From positions 186,001 to 250,000 of the forward strand of contig NZ_JANUHA010000001.1 of assembly GCF_024753255.1 (NCBI RefSeq): a stretch of 64,000 nucleotides of DNA, read 5' to 3'. The position numbers were made by a program, and so were the translations under genes. The notes beneath the pieces are model-generated. The model was not told the DNA's origin and ran no database searches. It saw nothing but the letters and a program-made list of their open reading frames with translations. Source of the stretch: Massilia agri (lineage in GTDB: Bacteria; Pseudomonadota; Gammaproteobacteria; Burkholderiales; Burkholderiaceae_D). Below, one piece after another: positions 37,537 to 47,160 of this stretch; position 1 is the first letter of the stretch; each line of letters starts with the position of its first letter.

Positions 37537-39222
37537 ATGCGCACCTTTCACAATCTCACCATCGGCGTGCGGCTTGCCGCCGGCTTCGCCCTGACCCTGT
37601 TCATGGCCGTCCTGATCGCCGGCACCGGCATGTGGCGCCTCGACCAGGTTGCCACCGCCGCCCGCGTCACCCTGGCCACGCCGCTGGCCAAGGAACGCCT
37701 GATCGCCGAGTGGCACACCCAGATCTTCGGCGCCGTGCGCCGCACCGCCGCCATCGTCAAGAGCAGCGACCCCTCGCTCACCGCCTTCTTCAAGGAAGAC
37801 GCGGCCGTGACGGCCAAGGCCGCCGCCGACCTCGTCAAGCAGATCGAACCGCTGGTCGCGGGCGAGAAGGAAACCGCCCTGTTCCAGCGCATCATGGAGC
37901 AGCGCAAGCAGTACGGCGCCGCGCGCGACAATGCCGTCAAGGCCAAGGAAGCGGGCGACCAGGCGCTGGCCGACCAGATCCTCGACGAGAAATTCACGCC
38001 GGTCTCCAAGGCCTACCAGGATTCGATCCATGAACTGCTGGCCATGCAGCGCGACAGCATCACCTTCACCGCCGCCGAGATCGATGCGACCGCCGAGCGC
38101 GGGGAGAACTGGATCGCCGGCCTCACCGCCTTGATGGTGCTGCTGGGCGCGCTGTTCGCATGGACGCTCACGCGCGGCATCACCCGTCCGATCCGCGAAG
38201 CCGTGCAGGCCGCCGAGACCGTGGCCGCGGGCGACCTCACGGTGAGAATCGCATCGAACAGCCGCGACGAGACCGGCGCCCTGCTGCGCGCCCTCTCCCA
38301 CATGAACGACAGCCTGGCCAGGATCGTCAGCGAAGTGCGGAGCGGCACCGATACCATCGGCACCGCCTCGGGCGAGATCGCCGCCGGCAGCATGGACCTC
38401 TCGAGCCGCACCGAGCAGCAGGCCGCATCGATCGAGGAAACCGCCGCTTCGATGGAAGAACTCACCGGCACCGTGCGCCAGAACGCCGACAACGCGCGCC
38501 AGGCCAACCAGCTGGCCATCACCGCCTCGAGCGTCGCGACCCAGGCCGGCACCGTGGTCGAGCAGGTCATCGCCACCATGGGCTCGATCAACGATTCGTC
38601 GAAGAAGATCGTCGACATCATCGGCGTCATCGACGGCATCGCCTTCCAGACCAATATCCTGGCGCTGAACGCCGCCGTGGAAGCGGCGCGCGCCGGCGAA
38701 CAGGGCCGCGGCTTCGCGGTCGTCGCTTCCGAAGTGCGTACCCTGGCCCAGCGCTCGGCCGCCGCCGCCAAGGAAATCAAGGGCCTGATCGGCGACTCGG
38801 TGGAAAAGGTCGAAGCGGGCACCAGGCTGGTCGACCAGACCGGCGAGACCATGGACCAGGTAGTGAGTGCGATCCAGCGCGTGACCGACATCATGGCCGA
38901 GATCTCCTCGGCCAGCCAGGAGCAGATCCACGGCATCGACCAGGTCAACCAGGCCATCGGCCTGATGGACGAATCGACCCAGCAGAACGCCGCCCTGGTC
39001 GAGGAATCGGCAGCCGCAGCCGGCGCCCTGCAGGAACAGGCCGCGCGCCTGGCCGGCCTGGTGAACGTGTTCAAGCTCGACGCGCGCATGGCGTCGAAAG
39101 TGGAAATGCCCGCGCGCGCCCTGGCCGTCGTGGCCCGCCCCGCCCCCGCCAAGGCCGCCCGGCCCGCGGCGCCTGCGCGCGCCGGCAGCAAGGTATCCGA
39201 GCAAGAGTGGGAAACCTTCTGA
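37537..39222 (+). CDS. Methyl-accepting chemotaxis protein (1)
   Basis: A 561-residue chemoreceptor. First helix about 12-34, a periplasmic four-helix ligand domain, second helix about 190-212 ([20 protein letters not shown]), HAMP, then the signalling hairpin with the tip sequence [20 protein letters not shown]. The C-terminal pentapeptide EWETF is the CheR/CheB docking tail. It is a close paralogue of the receptor at 40964: the central signalling part is nearly identical in DNA as well as protein. The ligand is unknown; divergence is concentrated in the periplasmic part. A strong terminator follows. Confidence 0.93.
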   Translation: MRTFHNLTIGVRLAAGFALTLFMAVLIAGTGMWRLDQVATAARVTLATPLAKERLIAEWHTQIFGAVRRTAAIVKSSDPSLTAFFKEDAAVTAKAAADLVKQIEPLVAGEKETALFQRIMEQRKQYGAARDNAVKAKEAGDQALADQILDEKFTPVSKAYQDSIHELLAMQRDSITFTAAEIDATAERGENWIAGLTALMVLLGALFAWTLTRGITRPIREAVQAAETVAAGDLTVRIASNSRDETGALLRALSHMNDSLARIVSEVRSGTDTIGTASGEIAAGSMDLSSRTEQQAASIEETAASMEELTGTVRQNADNARQANQLAITASSVATQAGTVVEQVIATMGSINDSSKKIVDIIGVIDGIAFQTNILALNAAVEAARAGEQGRGFAVVASEVRTLAQRSAAAAKEIKGLIGDSVEKVEAGTRLVDQTGETMDQVVSAIQRVTDIMAEISSASQEQIHGIDQVNQAIGLMDESTQQNAALVEESAAAAGALQEQAARLAGLVNVFKLDARMASKVEMPARALAVVARPAPAKAARPAAPARAGSKVSEQEWETF

Positions 39223-39250
39223 TCCGGCTGCCTTGAAGCCGAAATAGAAA

Positions 39251-39286
39251 AACGGATCCACGTCGAACGTGGATCCGTTTTTTTTC
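39251..39286 (+). terminator. Terminator after chemoreceptor 1
   Basis: 12-bp perfect stem AACGGATCCACG/CGTGGATCCGTT, loop TCGAA, followed by a long T run, 28 bases after the stop. An A-tract on the left allows partial use by the convergent M20 gene. Confidence 0.85.
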
Positions 39287-39324
39287 GTCCGGCCGCTTCC
39301 GCGCTGGCGGAAGCAGCCTTCGGA

Positions 39325-40659
39325 TTACTTCTGGCCCGGCTTGAGCAGGTCCAGCAGGATCGCGGTTTCCGCGGTGATGAAGGAGCGCACGGTCGGCTTG
39401 AAGTCCGGCGCCCACTGCGGCGAGTGGGTGCCCGGCGGGTACTTGCCGGCGGCGCGCGCCGCGGCCAGCTTGCCCGGCTCCACGGCGCCCACGTGCAGCA
39501 GCACGGCCTTGACGCCGGCCTGGCCGTAGTTGGCGAAGTCCTCCGAGGTCATCTTGGCCGGCATCTCGACCACCTTGTCGGCGCCGAGTGCACCCTGCAC
39601 CGCCTTGACGGCGCGCGCGGTCAGTTCCGGATCGTTGTAGACCGAGTCGGCGCCCGGCTTGATTTCCACCAGCGGCTCCTTCGGCATGCCGGAGGCGATC
39701 GCCTCGCCCTTCACTTCACGCTGGATGCTGGCCAGCACGCGCTTGCGCACTTCCGGCTTGAAGGTACGCACGGTGAGCTGCAGCTTGACCTGGTCCGGCA
39801 CGATGTTCGCCTGGGTGCCGCCGTGGATGCTGCCGACGGTGATGACGACCGGGTCGGCCGGGTTGTTCTCGCGCGAGATCAGGGTTTGCAGCGCCATCAC
39901 GACGCGGGCCGACAGCACGACCGGGTCGCGGGTTTCCTGCGGCGTGGCGCCGTGGCCGCCCTGGCCGAACAGGGTGATGGTGACGGTGTCGGCCGAGGCG
40001 CGGAAGTGGCCCGCGCGGTAGCCGACCTGGCCCGCCGGCAGCGTGCCTTCGTCATGCATCGACAGCGCGTAGTCCGGCTTCGGGAAGCGCTTGAACAGGC
40101 CGTCCTTGAGCATGGCTTCGGAGCCGGTCAGCGGCTCTTCGGCCGGCTGGCCGACCAGCATCAGCGTGCCGCTCCACAGCTTGCGGTTTTCCGCCATCAG
40201 CTTGGCGGTTGCGTACCAGGCCGACATGTGCACGTCGTGGCCGCAGGCGTGCATGGTCGAGACGGTTTCGCCGGCGGCGTTCTTGGCGGTCGCCGTGCTG
40301 GCGAACGGCAGGCCGGTCTTTTCCTGGACCGGCAGGCCATCCATTTCGGTGCGCAGCATGGCGACCGGGCCTGGGCCGTTCTTGAGGATCGCCACGACGC
40401 CGGTGCCACCGACGCCGGTGGTCACGTCGAAGCCCAGCGCCTTGACGCGTTCGGCCAGCTTCTTCGCGGTCTGGTGCTCGGCAAAGGCGAGCTCGGGGTT
40501 GCGGTGCAGGTCCTGGTAGATGGCCTCGATGGCGGGATAGTCCTTGTCGAGCTGGGCGGCGATGGCCGGCGGGAGGGAGGTCTGGGCCTGGGCGCCGGCG
40601 GCGGCGAAGGCGCAGGCGGCGGCGACGAAATGGGGGATGAGGCGAATCGTTGGTTTCAT
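39325..40659 (-). CDS. Secreted M20 family amidohydrolase/peptidase
   Basis: A 444-residue exported enzyme with signal peptide (AACAFAAAGAQA|QTSL). M20 metal motifs: HACGHDVHM, GQPAEEP (catalytic Glu pair), and the late His in MTSEDFANY region. It is of the hippurate/N-acyl-amino-acid amidohydrolase (AbgB/HipO) type, predicted to release amino acids from N-acyl derivatives or small peptides in the periplasm. It lies on the minus strand between the two chemoreceptor genes. Confidence 0.9.
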   Translation of the reverse strand: MKPTIRLIPHFVAAACAFAAAGAQAQTSLPPAIAAQLDKDYPAIEAIYQDLHRNPELAFAEHQTAKKLAERVKALGFDVTTGVGGTGVVAILKNGPGPVAMLRTEMDGLPVQEKTGLPFASTATAKNAAGETVSTMHACGHDVHMSAWYATAKLMAENRKLWSGTLMLVGQPAEEPLTGSEAMLKDGLFKRFPKPDYALSMHDEGTLPAGQVGYRAGHFRASADTVTITLFGQGGHGATPQETRDPVVLSARVVMALQTLISRENNPADPVVITVGSIHGGTQANIVPDQVKLQLTVRTFKPEVRKRVLASIQREVKGEAIASGMPKEPLVEIKPGADSVYNDPELTARAVKAVQGALGADKVVEMPAKMTSEDFANYGQAGVKAVLLHVGAVEPGKLAAARAAGKYPPGTHSPQWAPDFKPTVRSFITAETAILLDLLKPGQK

Positions 40660-40963
40660 GAATTGCTCGATGTGGACGAAAAGGTACCTGACCCGGCATG
40701 CGGATCACAGGCGGGTCAAAAGCGTAACAGCCACGGTATGTCGCAGCAATATTTAACAATTAACATAGCACCCCTTCTGTGTAAAAGTGTCGTAAAAATT
40801 TCTCTACATCACTTTTTCTCTTCCGCAACACCCGATCAGCCCGTACAATTCCCGCCTTGTTCCGCATTTGTCCCGCGTCCGCACCGCCCGGTGCCGCTGG
40901 CGGGACCCTGCGCAGCCGGTTCCCGCCGGCCCACTCTCTCCTAGCACATTCGAAGGAAGCTTC
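40660..40963. other. Intergenic region between M20 gene and chemoreceptor 2
   Basis: 304 bases, divergent. It contains a conspicuous AT-rich island (about 40745-40820) unlike its surroundings, presumably holding the promoter of the M20 gene (minus) and regulator sites. A candidate plus-strand promoter is TTCCGC (40821-40826), 17 bases, TACAAT (40844-40849). No convincing ORF or RNA gene is seen, and I found no sigma28 (FliA) type sequence. Confidence 0.35.
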
Positions 40964-42664
40964 ATGGGTTTCATTTCTAACATCAAGATCGGCAAGCGCC
41001 TGGGACTGGGCTTTGCCATGATCCTGGCGATGACCGTCCTGATCGCCACCGCGGGCGTCTGGCGCCTGAGCGAAGTCGCCTCCGCCACGCGCGACATGAT
41101 GGCCGCCCCGCTGACCAAGGAGCGCCTGATCACCGACTGGTACAGCCTGAACTACGCCTCGATCCGCCGTACCGCGGCGATCGTCAAGAGCACCGATCCG
41201 GCGCTCGGCCCCTACTTCAAGGAAGACGCCGCAGCGTCGGTCAAGAAGGCCGCCGAACTGCTCAAGCAGATCGAGCCGCTGGTCGCGGGCGAGCGCGAGA
41301 AGGCGCTGTTCGCTGCCATCCTCGAGCAGCGCAAGGTCTACAGCGCCTCGCGCGACGGCGCCGTGAAAGCCAAGGCGGACGGCAATGCCGAGGAAGCGGC
41401 GCGCATCCTCGACCAGGAATTCACGCCGGCCGCGACCAAATACCAGAATCTGCTGCACGACCTGGTGGTCATGCAGCGCAGCAGCATCGACGAGACCGCG
41501 AAAGCGATCGACGCGACCGCCGGCCGCAGCACCACCACCATCACCGTCCTGACCGCCGGCGCGGTGGCCCTCGGCGCCATCCTGTCCTGGCTGCTCACCA
41601 CCGGCATTACCCGCCCGATCCGCACTGCCGTCGAAGTGGCCGAGACCGTGGCCGGCGGCGACCTGACGCGCCGCATCGACGCGTCCGGCAAGGACGAAAC
41701 CGGCGCCCTGCTGCGCGCCCTGCGCCACATGAACGACAGCCTGGTGGCCATCGTCAGCCAGGTCCGCAGCGGCACCGACACCATCGCCACCGGATCGAGC
41801 GAGATCTCGGCCGGCAACCTGGATCTCTCGGCGCGCACCGAACAGCAGGCCAGCGCGCTGGAGGAAACCGCCGCCTCGATGGAAGAACTGACCACCACCG
41901 TGCGCCAGAACGCCGACAATGCGCGCCAGGCCAACCAGCTCTCGATCGCCGCCTCGGAAGTGGCGGCCCAGGGCGGCGCGGTGGTCGGCGAGGTCATCAC
42001 GACCATGGGCTCGATCAACGATTCGGCCAGGAAGATCGTCGACATCATCGGCGTCATCGACGGCATCGCCTTCCAGACCAATATCCTGGCGCTGAATGCG
42101 GCGGTCGAAGCGGCGCGCGCCGGCGAACAGGGCCGCGGCTTCGCAGTGGTCGCTTCCGAAGTGCGCACCCTGGCGCAACGCTCGGCCGCCGCCGCCAAGG
42201 AAATCAAGGGCCTGATCGGCGACTCGGTCGAGAAGGTCGATGCGGGTACTCGTCTGGTCGACCAGGCCGGCGCGACCATGCAGCAGGTGGTCGAATCGAT
42301 CCGCCGCGTCACCGACATCATGGGCGAGATCACCCACGCCAGCCAGGAACAGACCGGCGGCATCGAGCAGGTCAACGCCGCCATCGGCCAGATGGACGAA
42401 GTGACCCAGCAGAACGCCGCGCTGGTCGAGGAATCGGCAGCCGCCGCGACCTCGATGCAGGACCAGGCCGCCAAGCTGGCCCAGGTGGTCGGCGTGTTCA
42501 AGCTCGACGCGCGGGACGAGGCGGCCCGCACGGTGGCAAAGCCGACGCCTGCACGCGCACTGGCGGCGCCCGCGAAGCCTGCGGCGCGCCCGGCCAAGCA
42601 GGCGGCGCGCGCCAAGGCCGCGCAGACTGCCCAGACCGCGCAGACCGAATGGGAAGAATTCTGA
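40964..42664 (+). CDS. Methyl-accepting chemotaxis protein (2)
   Basis: A 566-residue chemoreceptor with the same layout as the one at 37537: helix 1 about 11-33, periplasmic sensor, helix 2 about 190-210, HAMP, cytoplasmic hairpin with [20 protein letters not shown], an Ala/Lys-rich linker and the C-terminal docking pentapeptide EWEEF. The ATG at 40964 follows AAGGAAG by 6 bases and starts the canonical N-terminus [13 protein letters not shown]; the earlier ATG at 40868 is rejected. The pair looks like a tandem duplication with an inverted M20 gene in between. Confidence 0.93.
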   Translation: MGFISNIKIGKRLGLGFAMILAMTVLIATAGVWRLSEVASATRDMMAAPLTKERLITDWYSLNYASIRRTAAIVKSTDPALGPYFKEDAAASVKKAAELLKQIEPLVAGEREKALFAAILEQRKVYSASRDGAVKAKADGNAEEAARILDQEFTPAATKYQNLLHDLVVMQRSSIDETAKAIDATAGRSTTTITVLTAGAVALGAILSWLLTTGITRPIRTAVEVAETVAGGDLTRRIDASGKDETGALLRALRHMNDSLVAIVSQVRSGTDTIATGSSEISAGNLDLSARTEQQASALEETAASMEELTTTVRQNADNARQANQLSIAASEVAAQGGAVVGEVITTMGSINDSARKIVDIIGVIDGIAFQTNILALNAAVEAARAGEQGRGFAVVASEVRTLAQRSAAAAKEIKGLIGDSVEKVDAGTRLVDQAGATMQQVVESIRRVTDIMGEITHASQEQTGGIEQVNAAIGQMDEVTQQNAALVEESAAAATSMQDQAAKLAQVVGVFKLDARDEAARTVAKPTPARALAAPAKPAARPAKQAARAKAAQTAQTAQTEWEEF

Positions 42665-42687
42665 TTTTCGCTTCCTGAATCACAAAG

Positions 42688-42712
42688 AGCCCGGCAAACT
42701 GCCGGGCTTTTT
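42688..42712 (+). terminator. Terminator after chemoreceptor 2
   Basis: 8-bp stem AGCCCGGC/GCCGGGCT, loop AAACT, five T, 24 bases after the stop. Confidence 0.85.
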
Positions 42713-42740
42713 ACTTGCGCTGTCAATTCATGGGCAAGAC

Positions 42741-42783
42741 AGGTAGCGTTTCGCGCTCCCCGGCAAGGCGCCTTGCGCTACCT
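42741..42783. repeat. Nested dyad upstream of the penicillin-binding protein gene
   Basis: Outer arms AGGTAGCG (42741-42748) and CGCTACCT (42776-42783) enclose a perfect 14-bp palindrome GCAAGGCGCCTTGC (42763-42776). Possibly a REP-like element or structured leader; no second copy noticed in the window. Confidence 0.4.
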
Positions 42784-42891
42784 TGCCGGTTCCGGATGCG
42801 CGCCGCGCCCGGTGGCGCTATGATCGGCCCCGCATTACAGCCGCCGGATCGGGCGGCGCGATGCGCCCCCCCATACCTGCGACACGGAACC

Positions 42892-45192
42892 ATGCACACC
42901 AACCACCGGCCTTTTCCTACCACCGTCCTGCGCCGCGGCGCCCTGCCCGCCGCCCTGATCCTTGCCCTGCTGTCTCCCCTCGCTGCCGCGCCGGCCGGCG
43001 CCGGCATCCTGGACGACGTCCCGGACATCAAGGCCGTCACCGACTACCAGCCCAAGATCCCGCTGCGGGTGTACTCGGCCGACAAGGTCCTGATCGGCGA
43101 ATTCGGCGCCGAGCGGCGCGAATTCGTGCCGATCGCGAAAATCCCCGCCCTGATGAAGGCCGCCGTCCTGTCGATCGAGGACGCGCGCTTCTACGACCAC
43201 GGCGGGATCGACTGGATCCGGGCGCTGGGCGCCGCCAAGGCGAACCTGTCCGGGAGCTTTCGCCAGGGGGGCTCGACCATCACCATGCAGGTGGCGCGCA
43301 ACTTCTTCCTCACCCGCGACAAGACCCTGCCGCGCAAGCTGACCGAAGTCGCCCTCGCCTACAAGATCGAAGAGGCCCTGAGCAAGGACCAGATCCTCGA
43401 GGTCTACATGAACCAGATCTACCTGGGCCAGCGCGCCTACGGTTTTTCCAGCGCGGCGCGCACCTATTTCGGCAAGGGCCTGGACCAGCTGTCGCTGGCC
43501 GAGATGGCCATGCTGGCCGGGCTGCCGCAGAATCCCTCGCGCCACAATCCGGTCGCGAATCCCGAACGCGCACAGCAGCGCCAGCGCATCGTCCTGCGCC
43601 GCATGTTCGAGCTGAAGCACATCACGGAAAGCCAGTACCGCCGCGCCCTGGCCGAAACCCTGGTCGTGCGGCGCGACGGCGGCGGGCCCCTGCCCGGCGC
43701 CGAATACGTCGCCGAGATCGCGCGCCAGGCCGTGCATGCGCGCTTCGGCCAGGCGGCCTACGAGCGCGGCTACAGCGTCACCACGACCATCCTCGCGGCC
43801 GAACAACGCGCCGCCTATGACGGCGTGCGCACGAGCGCCATCGCCTACGACCGCCGCCACGGCTACCGCGGCCCCGAAGCGCGCATCACGCTGCCAAAGG
43901 ACGAGAAGGCGCGCGAGGAAGCGATCGCCGAAACCCTGCAGAAGCGCCCTGCGGTGGACGGTTTTACCCCGGCCGTCGTGCTGGCGGCCTCGCCGAAGCG
44001 GGTCAAGGTCGCGCTGCGCGACGGCGACACGGTCGAGATCACCGGCGCCGGCCTGGCCCTGGCCGCGCCCGCCCTCTCGGCCAAGGCGAAGGCCGGCCAG
44101 CGCCTGTCCGCGGGCGCCGTGGTGCGCATCAGCAGTACCGGCAAAAGCTGGGCGATCAGCCAGGTGCCGCAGGTGGCCGCCGCATTTGTCGCCCTGGACG
44201 CCCAGACCGGCGCCTACCGCGCCATGGTCGGCGGCTTCGATTACGGCCTGCAGAAGTTCAACCACGTGACCCAGGCCTGGCGCCAGCCGGGGTCCGCCAT
44301 CAAGCCCTTCGTGTATTCGGCGGCGCTCGAGCGCGGCTTCTTCCCGGGTACCCAGATCCTCGACGAGCCGATCGACTTCTCCGCCGAGCCGGCCTATGCC
44401 GACTGGTCGCCGCGCAACGACCACGGCGGCTTCGAAGGGCCGATCACGGTGCGCTACGCGCTGGCGCATTCGAAGAACGTGCCGGCCGTGCGCCTGCTGC
44501 GCACCCTCGAGATGGATTACACCCGTGATTTCCTGACGCGCTTCGGCTTCGACGCGGCGCGCCAGCCCAGGACCCTGAGCCTGGCCCTGGGCACCGGCAC
44601 GGTGACGCCGCTGCAGCTGGCCGGCGCCTATGCCGTGGTCGCCAATGGCGGCTACCGGGTCGAACCGTATCTGGTGACGGGCATCCTGGACCGCGAGGGC
44701 AAGCCGGTGTTCGAGGCGAAGCGCCCTGCGCTACTTAGCGAAGCGGCCCGTGTGCTGGACGCGCGCAACGCCTTCATCACCGACAGCATGCTGCGCGACG
44801 TGACCCGCTACGGCACCGGCGCGGAGACGGTAAGGCAGCTCAAGCGCGGCGATATCGCCGGCAAGACCGGCACCACCAGCAATGCCGTCGACGGCTGGTT
44901 CGCCGGCTACGGCGGCAAGGTGGTGGCGGTGGCCTGGATGGGCTATGACGAGCCGCGCTCGCTCGGCAGCCACGAGTACGGCGCGACGGTGGCGATGCCG
45001 GCCTGGATCGACTACATGCGGGTGGCGCTGGCGAAGGTGCCGGAGCGCGCGCCGCTGGTGCCCGAAGGCGTGGTGCGTTCGGGCGAGGACTGGGTGTATG
45101 CGGAGTTCGCCGAACAGGCCCCAAGCCAGGAAACACCACCGGCGCCCGTGCAGGACGCCGGCGCGGCGCCGGTCAGCGTGCAGCTGCCCTGA
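42892..45192 (+). CDS. Class A penicillin-binding protein, PBP1A family (transglycosylase/transpeptidase)
   Basis: A 766-residue bifunctional peptidoglycan synthase. The GT51 glycosyltransferase domain has EDARFYDHGGIDW, RQGGSTITMQ and KLTEVALAYKIE. The transpeptidase domain has the SxxK nucleophile in QPGSAIKPF, SxN as HSKNVP, and KTGTT. A short N-terminus with a hydrophobic stretch (ALPAALILALLSPLAAA) serves as anchor. The ATG at 42892 has CGGAA upstream. It is somewhat shorter than typical PBP1A (about 800-850), and the main mrcA may lie elsewhere, so I give no symbol. It converges on the cytochrome gene. Confidence 0.9.
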   Translation: MHTNHRPFPTTVLRRGALPAALILALLSPLAAAPAGAGILDDVPDIKAVTDYQPKIPLRVYSADKVLIGEFGAERREFVPIAKIPALMKAAVLSIEDARFYDHGGIDWIRALGAAKANLSGSFRQGGSTITMQVARNFFLTRDKTLPRKLTEVALAYKIEEALSKDQILEVYMNQIYLGQRAYGFSSAARTYFGKGLDQLSLAEMAMLAGLPQNPSRHNPVANPERAQQRQRIVLRRMFELKHITESQYRRALAETLVVRRDGGGPLPGAEYVAEIARQAVHARFGQAAYERGYSVTTTILAAEQRAAYDGVRTSAIAYDRRHGYRGPEARITLPKDEKAREEAIAETLQKRPAVDGFTPAVVLAASPKRVKVALRDGDTVEITGAGLALAAPALSAKAKAGQRLSAGAVVRISSTGKSWAISQVPQVAAAFVALDAQTGAYRAMVGGFDYGLQKFNHVTQAWRQPGSAIKPFVYSAALERGFFPGTQILDEPIDFSAEPAYADWSPRNDHGGFEGPITVRYALAHSKNVPAVRLLRTLEMDYTRDFLTRFGFDAARQPRTLSLALGTGTVTPLQLAGAYAVVANGGYRVEPYLVTGILDREGKPVFEAKRPALLSEAARVLDARNAFITDSMLRDVTRYGTGAETVRQLKRGDIAGKTGTTSNAVDGWFAGYGGKVVAVAWMGYDEPRSLGSHEYGATVAMPAWIDYMRVALAKVPERAPLVPEGVVRSGEDWVYAEFAEQAPSQETPPAPVQDAGAAPVSVQLP

Positions 45193-45202
45193 GGCTTGCC
45201 GC

Positions 45203-45712
45203 TTACTTCGGCGGCGCCGGGAACTGGATGAAGGGACCGGCCGGGGTACGCTCGGGCGGCACATAGCTGGGGGCCGGCTTGCCGGCCTTGCCGAGGTGAC
45301 GCACGTAGCGGTAGATCGCGCGCAGGTCTTCCTTGTCCATCGCGTGCAGGGTGAACCAGGGCATCGGCGGGCGCGTCTTCATGGACTGCGCCATGCGAAT
45401 CCAGTCGTCTTCCTTGACCGCGTTCATCGACAGGCGCAGGTTGGTCGGGTAGGTCGTGCCCCAGGGGCCGCGCCAGCCGAGACCGTCGCCGGTCAGCCAT
45501 TCCTTTTCCGGCACCTGGCCGGCGCTCATGCCGTAGCCGGGCGTGTGGCAGTCGTTGCAGCCGCCGACCTTGACGAGGTAGCGGCCGCGTTCGATGTACT
45601 TGCCATGCGCCGAGGTGCCGGCCAGCGGCTGGTTCTCCTGCGCCGCGAAGGCGGCGGCGGGCAGCATCAGCGCCAGCAGCAGGGCGGCGCGCGTGGTGGT
45701 GTTGGTGATCAT
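45203..45712 (-). CDS. c-type cytochrome, single haem
   Basis: A 169-residue exported protein with signal peptide (LLLALMLPAAAFA|AQEN). One haem-attachment motif CNDCH and a plausible distal Met ligand in the PMPW region of MKTRPPMPWF. No second CxxCH. It is presumably a periplasmic electron carrier or a dehydrogenase subunit; no dehydrogenase gene is adjacent. The ATG at 45712 is chosen for GGAG 5 bases upstream; the earlier ATG at 45742 would precede the signal peptide. Confidence 0.85.
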   Translation of the reverse strand: MITNTTTRAALLLALMLPAAAFAAQENQPLAGTSAHGKYIERGRYLVKVGGCNDCHTPGYGMSAGQVPEKEWLTGDGLGWRGPWGTTYPTNLRLSMNAVKEDDWIRMAQSMKTRPPMPWFTLHAMDKEDLRAIYRYVRHLGKAGKPAPSYVPPERTPAGPFIQFPAPPK

Positions 45713-45832
45713 GGGGGCTCCGTTCTGGATATCGTTGTCCATGCCAATGGTGCGGCATCCGGCCGCGCATGGTTTTGATGTGCAGGAAGATATCCGGACA
45801 CGGAGCCCGGCGACAGCCCCACGCAGGGGGGA

Positions 45833-46357
45833 TCAGTCCGGACGCGTGTCGCGCAAGGCTGCCAGCGCCTGTTCGACCAGCCTGTCCGGCGGATCGCGCA
45901 GGTCCAGCGTGATGCCCGCTTCGTCCGGCTGCAGCGGCTCGAGGTCGCGCAGCTGGCTGTCGAGCAGGGACGGCGGCATGAAGTGTCCCGGCCGGGCGGC
46001 CATGCGCTGCGCGATCAGGGCGCGGTCGCCATGCAGGTGGACGAAGCGTACATCGTCGCGATTCGCACCGTTGCCGCGCAGGATGTCGCGGTAGGCGCGC
46101 TTGAGCGCGGAACAGGACAGCACCACCGATTCTCCCGCCTCCATGGCGCGCGCGATCTTGCTGCGCAAGGTAGCCAGCCAACCGTACCGGTCGGTGTCGT
46201 CCAGTGGCACGCCGGCGCTCATCTTCGCCACGTTTTCCGGCGGGTGAAAAGCGTCGCCTTCGATGAAGCGCACACCCAGGGCCTGCGCCAGGCGGGCGCC
46301 CACCGCGCTCTTGCCGCATCCGCTCACGCCCATCACGACCCAGGCAGTTTGTCTCAT
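45833..46357 (-). CDS. gntK: Gluconokinase
   Basis: A 174-residue P-loop kinase: Walker A GVSGCGKSAVG, then EGDAFHPPENVAKM and VVLSCSALKRAYRD typical of GntK. It phosphorylates gluconate to 6-phosphogluconate for the Entner-Doudoroff or pentose phosphate route. Length is normal. No gluconate permease or dehydratase is adjacent. It is followed by the low-GC accessory patch. Confidence 0.92.
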   Translation of the reverse strand: MRQTAWVVMGVSGCGKSAVGARLAQALGVRFIEGDAFHPPENVAKMSAGVPLDDTDRYGWLATLRSKIARAMEAGESVVLSCSALKRAYRDILRGNGANRDDVRFVHLHGDRALIAQRMAARPGHFMPPSLLDSQLRDLEPLQPDEAGITLDLRDPPDRLVEQALAALRDTRPD

Positions 46358-46407
46358 TCGGAGGTATCCACGTTTCAGTTATTGTGTTCAAGCGAATTGC
46401 CAGGTGC

Positions 46408-47160
46408 TTACTTTACTGAATTTGTTCGTGATCTGTGGCTTCTTAGCGGGCGGTCTGGTGCGGGGGATGATGCGGCTGGTGTAGCGGGAGATGGTTTGTC
46501 CCAGAATTTCGGTTCTCCGGGCTCCCATGTGTAGGTATCCGTACCAACACCGACGTCGATCATGAAAAGGTAGGGCGGCTTGCCTCTGGCACAACCATGC
46601 GCGCACCAGATGCGGAAGGTCATACCGTATTTTTTTGGGACATACAGGCTGAGTGTTCGCATGTCCCGTTCCAGCAGGTGAGCGAACAAGCGCTTTTTCC
46701 CTTCGGGTGTGAAATCGAACCACGTGCTTCCATCTGTTTCGAACAGGATCCAGCCGCCGGACTTGAACTGATTCTGCAGGTCTTCAAGGACGACGACGGC
46801 TTCGTCGAAGGACAGCTTTTCCAGCATCGGCGACGTGGCAAGCGTTACGGCGCGATTGTCCTGGTAGCTCAAGGCTGCGAACTTTGTCGGCGGCAGCTTG
46901 AAGCCATGGCGTGGATCATTGAAGTGGATGATGACAGCAGGCTTCGTGACCCAGGTGACCCCGAAGCGATTACGCCCCGGATCGTCCGCTGGTCGGTTTG
47001 ATCGCTCCAAAACAGGATAAGTCGAATTCTTGGCAACCTCTTCGAAAGACTGGCCAATGCGGAATGAAAGCACTGTTGCGTCAGGTATATAGTTGTGCCA
47101 CCAGATTACAGCGACAAGCAGGCAGACTACGAAAACTCGTCGGCGCCAAATGCGTTTCAC
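46408..47160 (-). CDS. Membrane-anchored protein of unknown function, coupled to the PAAR reading frame
   Basis: A 250-residue protein. A GTG start (47160) overlaps the TGA of the upstream PAAR frame by 4 bases (GTGA), indicating translational coupling. One N-terminal membrane helix (FVVCLLVAVIWW) after a basic MKRIWRRR, then a periplasmic domain with no known motif. Base composition is clearly lower in GC than the neighbours. Position directly behind a PAAR gene and the inner-membrane anchor are what an immunity protein against a periplasm-acting type VI effector would look like, but that is inference. Confidence 0.6.
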   Translation of the reverse strand: MKRIWRRRVFVVCLLVAVIWWHNYIPDATVLSFRIGQSFEEVAKNSTYPVLERSNRPADDPGRNRFGVTWVTKPAVIIHFNDPRHGFKLPPTKFAALSYQDNRAVTLATSPMLEKLSFDEAVVVLEDLQNQFKSGGWILFETDGSTWFDFTPEGKKRLFAHLLERDMRTLSLYVPKKYGMTFRIWCAHGCARGKPPYLFMIDVGVGTDTYTWEPGEPKFWDKPSPATPAASSPAPDRPLRSHRSRTNSVK

